A DNA stretch of 64,000 bases, taken from contig NW_024104162.1 of assembly GCF_003945595.2 (NCBI RefSeq), positions 744,001 to 808,000 of the forward strand, written 5' to 3'. The translations under genes and the position numbers were made by a program. Position 1 is the stretch's first letter, and each line of letters opens with the position of its first letter. This DNA comes from Pipra filicauda. Lineage: Eukaryota > Chordata > Aves > Passeriformes > Pipridae. Below are positions 14,701 through 26,700 of this stretch, piece by piece. A model generated the notes under the pieces. The model was given only the letters and a program-made list of their open reading frames with translations. It did not search any database and was not told where the DNA came from.

Positions 14701-17700
14701 AGAAGCGCTTGGAGTAAAGGAGCCAAGCATAAGCCTAAGCCATGTGTAACCTTCTGCCCCTACCCATGGCTGCTGCAGTCTGCAGAGGGCTTGGTGGCTT
14801 TGCTTCTTTGAAAGTGTGAGCTGCGGCAAGCAGGGGGGGGGTTTGATGCAACATCTCTTAATGAAGCACATGCAAAACTCAGCCTTGCTACTAGCAGTTA
14901 TCCCAGTCATGTGCTTCTGAAAGACCAGCACAATAATACTGTTCAATGGGGCTTATCTGCAGAGGGAACCTTCCCCCCACAGTGCAGTGTGCCTCAACAC
15001 AAAAGGTGTCAGGAAGGTTGTGTCTGTGGTGAATTATCTGTATGTGATAGCTGTGTATAAGTCTTGTATTGATAACTGGCATAGAATTGGAAAGCAACAG
15101 GGCTTCAGTGTTTGCTATAGTTCTAAAAAACAGCCCCTGTAGGGGGTCGGTGTTGCCTGGCTGCACTGACCACTACTGCCCAAAAGCCATAAGGCATAGA
15201 CAGGGACTGGGCAGACTCCTGTCTGTCTGCCTTAACGCCATAACCATAAAGCTTGTGCTGAAAGCTAAGCTGTGGTTGCCCTGAGTCAACATTAAACTAA
15301 AGGTTGTTCCAGGCTGGCTAGGCTACCTGTATGTTGAGAATCAAAGGCAGTATTAATGGCTGGGATTGCCTTGCAGCCTGCAATCCCAACGCATGCCGTG
15401 CCACCGGTCGAGGTCTGCAGCCCAAGGGCGTCCGCATGAGGGAAACGGCCGACTTCAAGGTTGATACGAGAGCGGCGGGGAGCGGAGACCTCGGAGTGAC
15501 TATAAAGGGACCAAGTGAGTGTTGGGGTGAATCTGTGCTGTGGATGTGTTCTGGAGAAGATGGGAATCAAAACATGGGAGAAGGAAGAGCGGTCAGGAGA
15601 TGGTGTCCTGATGGAACTGATGGGATCTGTATCATAAAAAGCCAAATTTCAGAAGGGTTTTCTGGTACTTTGTGTCTAGTGTGAAGGTTTTGACCTGCAG
15701 GGCTGGGTAAGACAACATCTGGTTTTAGTTCTTTCCATTTTCATGCATCAGTTAGCAAAACTGAGAAGACCCATGCATCTGCCTGCCATGGCCTCCAAGC
15801 TTTATGGATGCTCACTGCATCTTCATCTGATTTGTGGGAGCAAGTCACGCTCCAGAGTCTCTGGCAGGGTGAAAATTCTGCTCTCATAAAGCTGGGAATG
15901 GCTCAAAGCAGCACTCCTGGTGGCACTGGCTGCTTGGGCACATGAGCAGAGGAGGAAAGGGAACCTGTAAGCTAACATGGAGACCATCTGCCAGGATCCA
16001 TCCTCAGGTCCTTTGGTGTGTCCTGAGCTCTGGATGTGGCCCTCGGGCTGGCAGGCTGGGACGATGGGAGCGCAGTGGCTGCTGACTCGTGAGGCTGCCA
16101 GCAGCAGTGGCTGTGCTGCTGCTTTCAGGGAGCTGCGGTGCCTGTGTGGTACTCGAGAGCCAGTCACCTCCCCCCAGCTGGGACTGCTTTAAAAGGTGCA
16201 TTGTATTGCCTTCACCTCCTCCACACGCACAGAGCCCCGACTGTGCGGCTTTGTGCCGTTGGGGGGAAAAAAGGCAACAGATGTATCGATGTAAATTTTA
16301 GTGTGTTAAGCTTTTCTCCCTAAATTCTTCATCTTGAAGAAAATGAAAAGTAGGCATTCCCTGCATATTTGTGGTTACAAAGTCTGACAAATGTTAAGCT
16401 TTTTTGTTTTAACATATGACATGCATCATACTGCAGACTAAGAAAATAAAACACAAGGGAACCTATTAAGTCTGGTAACTTAAAATACTTTCTGCTGTAT
16501 TTCTTCTGGAAGTGTTTGCTGTCTTTGTCCTAGAGGGCAGCTAGAACTAACTTCCCTTATAACCTGACCTTTTTTTTTTTTCTGGTGGAAGAAATTTATT
16601 CTTGCAAGCTAAAATAAATACTAGAAAACATGAACTTGTCTGAGTAATTGAAAGCAGGATGGAAGCTGTTAAGTTTAATGCTGAACTGATCTTTCAACAG
16701 AGGGCTTGGAGGAGTTGGTGAAACAAAAAGGCTTTATGGATGGTGTATATGCATTTGAATATTATCCAGCTACCCCGGGGAAGTATGTTGTCACGATTAC
16801 ATGGGGTGGGCACAACATCCCAAAAAGGTGAGTTAGAAGTAGCTTTTTGGGCATTTTTGTGCCCTTCAGCGGGTTATGTAGTTGGTGAACATTTAAAGCA
16901 ACACTGACCTTTGAAGAAACTGGGGGGACGAGTTAGTGGCAAATGGCTGTTGTAACAGTTTATCTACAGCCTGTTTTAGGACCGGAGCTGCTTATATTGA
17001 GAAAGCTCTGAAGGGTGATTTGCATCAGTCTTTCTAAACCCAAAATCATGAACACAAAACCAGTAAAACTTGGTGGATCATGCAACTCGGACTTTACTAT
17101 GTGTTTTTGAAAGGATTTGTTATTTTAGTGTCCAGGGCTACAGCAAGTAGAGCAAGCCAAGTATTTGACACTCAGGATTTGTGGTGCAAGATGTAAGCAC
17201 ATGATGGGTTGGATGACCTCTCTGCTAGAAAGACACTCTGCTGGGCACCGTGCCACCACATGGTAGCATCTATTAATTTGGAAAATCCAATGTAAAGCCT
17301 CATTAAAATGCCTGGGGAAAAACACAGATGTTATATTTGTCCTCATTTCTAATACTATGCTTTGTTTTTATCTTGTAGCCCCTTTGAAGTTCAAGTGGGT
17401 CATGAAGCCGGTCCTCAGAAAGTGCGAGCCTGGGGACCAGGGCTGCATGAGGGAATTGTGGGCAAATCGGCTGACTTCGTGGTCGAGTCCATTGGCACAG
17501 AAGTTGGCTCTCTTGGTTTGTTACTTTACTTTGTCTGAAATATGTATATATTACAACGCTAGCAAAGAACTCATGAGAAACAATAGCTTTCCCAACAGTA
17601 AAAAAATCCAGATCTCTAAGATGTTGTGGTCTAAACACAAACATCTACCAGAGTATCAAAGCAAGTCCTAGAGACAGGAACGTGTGTTAAGGGGTGTGTG

Positions 17701-20700
17701 TGTTAGTCTGTGTTTTTGTGGCATGAGATCGAAAAGGGAATGATGGATGATGGATTATCTCCCATATTGCTGAAGAAGGGTGATGGAGAGATCAGGCATG
17801 GTTATAGCTGACAAAAAGCTATTTGTGGAAGTGTTAAATTGGCAGCCACCACAAACCTAACGTGAGGAACCTACTTGTTCCTTTTTTCAGGCTTTGCAAT
17901 AGAAGGCCCTTCTCAGGCTAAAATTGAGTGTGATGACAAGAATGATGGCTCATGTGATGTGAAGTATTGGCCCAAAGAGCCCGGTGAATATGCTGTGCAC
18001 ATCATGTGTGACGATGAGGACATAAAAGACAGCCCTTACATGGCCTTCATCCGACCGGCTTCAGGAGACTTCAACTCGGATAAGGTGGTGTATGAGAGTT
18101 CACCTGTGGCATAGCATGTAACTGCATGATGTAACTACAGTAGAGATGTTTCTGAAGGATTCTAGTAGCAGACTTGACTGTTAAGCTGCCTCTGCTTAAA
18201 GCTCTGAATCTGCCAAGCTCCAGCCAGATACTGCCCATCTTTTTCTAATAACACTGTTGTGGTTTTGATTTAATGTAATGGAAACGTGCTGAAGTAGTAT
18301 CCTGTGCTTCATGGGTTTTGTGGAGGGGGCAGGTCTTTTATAAATATATCACTTAGTTTTGCTTCTCTTTCTGAACTGCAAACTAATAGTCTTGAGGTGC
18401 TTTTTTAGGTGAAGGCCTATGGCCCAGGCCTGGAGAGGACTGGCTGCATAGTGAACAATCCTGCTGAGTTCACAGTTGAAACCAAGGACGCTGGGAAAGC
18501 ACCTCTGAAGATGTATGCACAGGTAAGAAGCCAAAGGCAGCTGTGTGAAACTTCAACAAAAGGGCTTTAATACTGTTGAGAAAGTGCCTTAAGTATTTCT
18601 ACTCGCTTACACACCACTTAACTCTGGGCATGTGTAATTCACTCAGAGTTCCATGCTTTGATCTGTGTAATGTAGTCAGGCAACAACCTAACTCAAGACA
18701 AGGTGACTTCTCTGTGGTGTATGAAAAACATGGCTTTGCTTCCTTACTTTAGAGTCTCCTCAGCAAAGCAAGGTGTAATTTCCTGGAGTTGTCATTTGAA
18801 AGCACTGAAGTGTCTCTGAGCCTGTGAATTTCATATGTGTTGTCGGATGGTGTAATGAATGAGTGAGTGTTAGATGAGAAAGACTTACAGGAGTGTAAAT
18901 TGCATGTTTCTTCAGTGTTTCTGAGCTGCAGTTCTGGGGGAAAAAAACCTGACATATTTTGGAACAGTCTTAGGCTGTTCAAACTGTGCAAATATTTTTG
19001 AAGTACCTGAACCTTCTGCTTGTATTACTGCTTTTTAGGATGGAGAAGGAAACCCTATTGATATCCAGATAAAGAGCAAACCTGATGGTGTGTTTGCCTG
19101 CTCATATGTGCCAGTTAAACCAATCAAACATACAATTTCTGTTGTCTGGGGAGGAGCCAATGTGCCCAACAGCCCATTTAGGGTAAGTTCAGAGATGGAT
19201 AGTACTTAGTTCTAGCCAAGTAAGACGTTTGTGCTCACAACCAATTGCTCATACAACTAGGATGATAAAACCCTTCTGTGAACTTCAAGGAGGTGTGCCC
19301 TTCTGCTCTGTTTTTAGATATCTATCCCCGTGAATAAATCTTTATTTTCACAAGCTTATATGGTGGAGGTCTCCTGTCAGCCCAGCTGCAGCCTGGGGGA
19401 TTTGGGGCAATTCACTTCGTCCTGTTTTCCTGTAGCCTCTGTCCAAGCAATGCTCTGACTCGGCTGTGATCTCGAGCATGACACAGATATGTGATTCTGA
19501 CCCTTGTGAATCTGTGTAGGTCCTTATAGGTCAAGGGAGTCATCCTCAGAAAGTGAAAGTGTTCGGACCTGGTGTGGAGAGAACTGGCCTGAAAGCAAAT
19601 GAGCCAACTCATTTCACTGTGGACTGCACGGATGCAGGAGAAGGTAAAGGCAGGCTGGGCTTTTGCTGTGATATCAGACCCACAGGTACCACACACAGAA
19701 GGGAGGGGATTATATAATGTTTTATCTGGTTTTCCTTGTTTATTGGAAAAACCTTGGGAAGCAGAACATTGCAGTGAATTGTGATCTGATCTATTGCATC
19801 AGTTAACATGGTGACTTGAACAACTCCTGGGAATGGGAATGATCTGGCCGTTTGGCTGGCAGTGCCTGGGCTGTCTGGTAGTAAAACCTCCGTTTGCTTT
19901 TCCTAGGTGATGTCAGTGTTGGAATTAAGTGTGATGCTCGTGTGGTCAGTGATGAGGAAGAGGACATAGATTTCGACATCATCCACAATGCTAATGATAC
20001 ATTCACAGTGAAATACGCCCCGCCTGCCGCAGGGCGCTACACCATTAAAGTGCTTTTTGCAGGAGAGGTTTGTAATCTTCATTTTGCAACCTGATGTTTC
20101 CAGAGTCTGTTTATCTGCTCTTTGATCACCAAGCACGTGCCAGTTCACAGCTGGCTGCGGCAGTTCACAGCTGGCCCTTCCATGTCAGCTCATATGCACT
20201 TTGTCTGGTCACTGTTTCTTCAACAGTGTAAAAAACCTAAAACTTCTTTTGTAATACTTGGATGTACACAAATGAGAGGGGTTGGCTGGGGACATTGAAG
20301 TTCAAGTGTCTGACGTGTTGGACTGGCAATACTGAGTGTAGTCTCAGTGATGGGACAAAGCTGCTTTCTAAAGGATAAAAAACCTAAGTGACTCTCCAAG
20401 GAAAATGGGGGGGAAAGTTTTCCTTAAAAATAAAAAAGGGCCAGAATAAACCCACGACAGGCCCCTACAAACTATCCAGCTGTTAACTTTGCGCTAGACT
20501 TTGAATGATACCACTCAGTAAGCAGAGCGTTTGAGTGAGGCAAAATTCTACTCAAAATGGTACTGGAAATGGAGCAAAATTATCTTAAAATTACTATCTG
20601 TCTAGTTTTGGCTACTGAAGAGTGACCTGTTTATGTTTAGAGCTGTGTTTCTGTTGCAGGAAATTCCTGCCAGCCCATTTAGAGTTAAAGTGGACCCCTC

Positions 20701-23700
20701 GCACGATGCCAGCAAAGTGAAAGCTGAAGGACCTGGGCTGAACAAAACTGGTGAGAGTTGGGTTGATGTTGTGTGGTCAGCACTGGACTGTGAGGGGCTG
20801 TCACAGGGTAGCCATTGCCTGGCTGAGCATTGCTGGGATGCAGCAATGCAGTCCTGGATACAGCAGGGTGGGGTGCCAGGCAATTGGAAATGACACCTTT
20901 CCCTTGGTACTTTGCTTGACTGGGCTTTATTGGTACTGAGCTTCTAGAGAAGAGTTTCTGTGTGCGAGCTCTGCATAAATTAGAATTAACGTTTTTCTTC
21001 AGGTGTGGAAAATGGCAAGCCAACTCATTTCACTGTGTTCACCAAGGGAGCTGGAAAAGCACCACTGGATGTGCAGTTCAGCAGCCCAGCGCCGGGAGAG
21101 GCGGTGGTGGATCTGGATGTCATTGACAACTATGACTATTCCCACACTGTTAGGTACACTCCCATACAGCAGGTAGGTCTGATTCATGTAGCAGTACAAG
21201 AGTGAAGAGCTCATGTTGCTAATAGTGCAGTGACCGCCCTTCATGGTACCTGTGCACAGAGGAACAAGCAAGAAAGGCTTGCCAGGGTGTCCTGTTCCCC
21301 AGGATCCCTAAAGCCTGCAGTACAATTAGGACTGGAAAGCAATAACACAGTTTTCTGGTGTAGCTATTGATAGATTATCACTGTTTTCTTTTCTGGGGAA
21401 AAGAGAGTGATTGAAGCATTAGCATACAGCTCACATCATCATTCCATACATTATCAGTTGAAGAGGAAAGATGGCAAACCTTTCCAGACTCTGAAACAGA
21501 ACTGGCTGCTACCCCAGCTGCTCTGGGCTGCTGTGGTCCTGCAGAGCTGAGGTTGTGGTGTGCTGCCTCTCAGCAAGCTGCTGATGTCAAAGGAACTGAA
21601 GGGCAAACCAGAGCAGGGATAAAAAGAAGAGAGTTTGGGTCATGCTGTGCCAGTTCCCAGTAGGAAAGTGAACAAGTTGTTGCTGAAGAGGGAAGCTGGG
21701 CTGCAGATTAAATGCATCCAAAGTATGTGTCTGCATATAAGGCTTGCCTTTAAGTTGGAAAAAATTGAGTCTGACTCGTTTGGTTCAGAGGCTGATGATT
21801 CCTTAGCAACATCATTAAAGAGCTGAAAGTGGAAGCTACTAATAACTGGAAGTATTTTTCCTCATGCTGTGCTTGTGTGTTTGTAAAGGGCCACTAAACT
21901 CCAGAATGCGCGAATCTCATATAATTCTGAAGACGTGGATGCTGTGGTGCTGAGATCAAAGTGTTCTGCTGCTCTTGTTCTGCTGAACAGCCAAATGAAC
22001 TACTCATCTGCAGCAGCTTTCTTGAATGGAGCTATGTAAAAGGGGACTGATAAGGAGGACTGCAGTATTATTTAGCTGATAATGCTGATTAGCATTCTTG
22101 GAAGCACCATAGAACTAGCGTTTGTTTTTGGATAAAGCAGTTGCACGAGCTCAGGAGGTGGCTGGTGTGCCTGTTTGGAGAGGCCTTGGCCTGTTGGGTC
22201 AGGGCTGGTATGCAGAAGGGAACAGTCATCTGTACTTCATGCATGTGTTTGTGAGTAGTACCAGATTGCTATGTTTCACCTGAAAAGCAGTGTTGAAACA
22301 AGCCAGGATGCCTAAACCAGGTTTCCCACTTGGTCTTCCATCTGGAGAAGTGCCTTGGGTCATGGAGGAGCTGTGGACTTACAGGAGATACTTGGAGATT
22401 ACAGTGGCAGGAAAGCAATGGTTAAACAAAGAAGATGAAAATAGAATGCTCAGTAATTAGAGTAGCCTTGTTGTCCCTCCGGGCTGTGAGCACATAGGTC
22501 ATTCCTGACCCTGTCTTTCTCAGGTTCCTAAGCAGTAACTTACGAACGAGACTCTGGAGTCTTCAGAATAGGGGAAGGATGGACTAGGTTGTTAAATTCC
22601 TGAGGGGCTGTGTCACTGCAGAGGAGCCTTGGTTAAATGCTGTTTATTCGGCCTTATCTATCTCGCGGTGTTGCTACAGCTACCCGGGTGCATGTTTTCT
22701 AAAAACAACCAAGAATAATCATGGAAGCTATTCACTAGCTTGCATGAAACATCCATAATTATTTCACTTGGGAGCCGAACCAGCCAAGAATGAAAAGTAA
22801 GCAAACAGTGAATATAGCTAAAATATGGACTGCGGTAGGAGAGAATAAAAGGAGCACACATTGTGGGCTGGAGCTTGCCATGGCTGTGCAGTGTTCCAGC
22901 CAAAATACACAAGAGCATTAATCTTTCTGACTTGTAGAGCTTAAACCCCCGGTATTTCAGATGCTGTAATAATACAGCCTCTTTGCAGTCTTGGCTTTGG
23001 CCAGGCCTCTCCATGCAGTGGAAGGGGATACCTGGTCTGGAGCACTGGGACATTCATTCAGCTGTTGGGTCTGAGCACTGGGAGGGTGGGAGCCAGCCTG
23101 AGCTGGAGCCTTTACCAGGCTGCTTGAATATAATCTAATATAATGTTGGAAAGATCTGTCTCTTTCTCTCTTCCTGTATTAGATAAAAACCGTTTAATAC
23201 TTTGAAGGGCTGCAGTGGGTTAGAGCTTTAGTGTCCATAAACCAATAAGTTTGGCTGTGGCTGGCTAAAATGGATTAGGTGAAGTGGTTATGTACTGTTT
23301 GGGTGTTAGTGTGTCTGTATGAAGTGAGGAACTGAGCTAACTTAGAAATTCTCCAACTAGGGTCCAATGAAGGTTTCGGTAACTTACGGCGGTGATCCCA
23401 TCCCTAAAAGCCCTTTCACTGTGGGCGTTGCTGCTCCGCTAGACCTAAGCAAAGTTAAAGTCAATGGACTCGAAAACAGTAAGTACCCGTGGGCTGGAAA
23501 GCCCCATAGCCTGCCTCTGAAGTGTCTCCTGAATCTGGGTGATTGCCATCATGTGCTGCTGCAACAGGAGTGGGCAAAACAATCTTCTTTTAAACTTGCT
23601 ACAGTTGGGAATCAACCAGCTCCAACTTTATAGCTTGGCCACTCTGACTTAGCTGGTTCTCTTGAGGACTGAATTTCATTTGAGACTTTTATTTTTTTTT

Positions 23701-26700
23701 CCCCCAAAGATTACATAGCAATGTGGACATGTGTTGTGGTTTGGTCCTTTGTGGTGAACAGAGCTGGACTCTTCACCCAGCTGGGCACCCACTGATGAAA
23801 TCTGTTTTCTTCAGGGCTAGATGGCTGTTTGTTCAAATGTATGAAACTGGTACAATGCACAGTGTCATTTATAGTGTCTTTTTGTTTTCCAAAAGTGGAA
23901 GAACTTAAGGCTATGAAACATTGTTGCTTTCCTGAAATGAGCCCTGATACTGTCAGACCATGTCTTACACACACTTGTTACGCCCTGTAACTTTGTAGCT
24001 CCAGTTAACCAAAGCATTTGTTTGTTTTTTTGTTTGGCTTTGGGAGGTTTTTATGACTGCAGGGGGATGCAGACTGCCCAGGGCTCTGCCAGGGCCTCCT
24101 CCCTCAGTGGTATGTGCATGGGAGATTTCTTGGACCACTGTCTGATGTTAAGTAAGTAATGTAATATGGGTTTTGTCTTTTTCAGGAGTGGAAGTAGGGA
24201 AGGATCAGGAATTTGTAATTGATACCAAAGGAGCTGGTGGGCAAGGTAAACTGGATGTTAATATTTCCAGTCCTATGAGAAAAGCTGTGCCATGTCTGGT
24301 GGAACCGGTTCTGGGTAAGGAGTGCAGCACTGCAAAATACATCCCACGGGAAGAAGGACTGTATGTGGTGGATGTGAGTTATGATGGCAACCCAATCCCA
24401 GGGAGCCCCTATACTGTGGAGGCCACGCTACCTCCAGACCCCTCCAAGGTAAGTGAATGATTCAGGGCTGTGACAACAACTGATAGATGAAAACTGAATT
24501 GTGGGCTATTGTGTGAGACTTGGCTTGGTTTTGCCCAAACCAGACCCAGGAACATCCTTACTCAGAGTGCTCAGTCAGTCCTTTTGCAGCCTCCATGACT
24601 CATTAAAGTCATTCCTGTAAGACTGTATTTGAATAAGAACATTGAACTAATCAAGAATACTGCAAGCATCCTGCATAGTGTGGTAAAGAAAAGTATTGCT
24701 CCTAATTTGATAGAAGTTGGCCTGATGAGAATCTCTACTTTATTAAGATGCTTTTTTCTAAGGACATATATTTCAAGAAAAAAATGTGTACAGCCATCAA
24801 ATATTTTTACATTTCCACCTTTTATATCCCATGGCTATATAAAAACAATTATGGTGAGAGTATAAATATCCTTGCCTAGAAACCCCTTTGGAGGAGAGGT
24901 ACCAACTTTACAGTAAAACTGGGATGAGTGGCAAAGGAAACATTGCTTTCTGTATATTTTTAAGAGCTTGTTAATCGAGTCCCACATACAAACAACTCTA
25001 ACAAGGCAATCTTCTGGCAATTATATGGAAAAGGCAGTTTAGCTCAACTGCATATTCTCTTCTAGGTAAAAGCTCATGGTCCAGGTCTTCGAGGGGGCCT
25101 CGTTGGAAAACCAGCCCAATTTACAATAGATACCAAAGGGGCAGGAACTGGAGGTTTGGGTTTGACAGTAGAAGGCCCATGTGAAGCTAAAATTGAATGC
25201 TCAGACAACGGTGATGGAACCTGCTCTGTCTCCTACCTGCCCATGAAGCCTGGAGAGTACTTTGTAAACATCCTCTTTGAAGAAGTTCACATTCCTGGCT
25301 CACCCTTTAAGGCAGACATAGAAATGCCATTTGATGTCTCTAAAGTCATTGCCACAGGCCCGGGTCTGGAGCGTGGTAAAGTAGGTGAGGCAGGGCTGCT
25401 GAATGTCGACTGCACGGAAGCAGGTCCCGGGGACCTGCGGGTGGACATGGTGTCAGATACTGGTTCCAAAGCCGAGGTCCAGATCGATGATAACAAGGAC
25501 GGGACCTACGTTGTTACGTACGTGCCACTCTCGGCCGGCATGTACACAATCAAGATGAGATACGGAGGAGAGCAAGTGCCGAAATTCCCAGCCCGGGTCA
25601 AAGTGGAGCCAGCAGTGGACACAAGCAGAGTTAAAGTGTTTGGGCCAGGAGTGGAAGGAAAAGGTGAGAATAACTGTTGTTGTCAGAGTTTGTAGGACTT
25701 GCAGTTGTTTATGAGTGTTTTGGGCCCTGAAAGCTGTAAAAGCCTTGCATATTTCCATGGTGACCCTGGGAAGGACTGGGGAGTCTCATTATGTTCCCAA
25801 ACAAGTTGTTTATCGTGCTGCTTCACCAAATGTTTGGTCGTTGGAAATATATGCAGTTCATGAAGTGACTCTTGAAAACATTTCCTGCAGATGTCTTCCG
25901 AGAAGCTACAACTGAGTTCACTGTGGATGCTCGACCTCTAACGAAGGCCGGTGGTGACCACATCAGGACACAGATCACGAGCCCGTCCGGCTCCCCCACA
26001 GACTGTCTCATCCAAGACAATGCTGATGGAACATATTCAGTAGAGTACACGCCGTTTGAAAAGGGTAACCTCTGGGTTTGGGTTGTTTTTGTTGTGTTTT
26101 TTTTTTTTTTTACTTGAAAGGGGAAAACCAAGAGCAAGCGGCTCTTCTGCCACTTTCATTTGGCAAACTGCTGAGGTCTACCAGTAACTTGTTGGCATCT
26201 TAGCAAGAGTTTAACCAGTAGAGGAGCTAATTCTACAGGAAGCAACTCTATTTTAACTTGAAAAACTGACTTTTATGGTAACTTGGCTTCAGAAGGACAG
26301 AGTGTAGATAGTGTCTCTAGTTATGAAACACTAGCAAAGTCTTGTGAAATGCAGAAGGAAACTCTTACTCATATACCGACATCTAGGTCTGTAGCATCTT
26401 GTAGAAGTAATGTTAAGTGATGAGTGTATTTAGGGAATTCAGAACATGTTTTCCTCCTCTTAACAGGTCCGCACACAGTCAGCATAACGTATGATGATGT
26501 ACCTGTGCCAAACAGCCCCTTCAGAGTGAATGTGACAGAGGGCTGCCATCCATCACGTGTGAAGGCACAAGGACCTGGACTCACAGAGGCTTTCACAAAT
26601 CAGCCAAACCCCTTTTCAGTTGTCACCAGGTGACTGAACCTGTTTGATCTTCAAGGAATGTCTGAGGGAGGGAGAAGTGCAGTGATGTGTGCAATGCAGG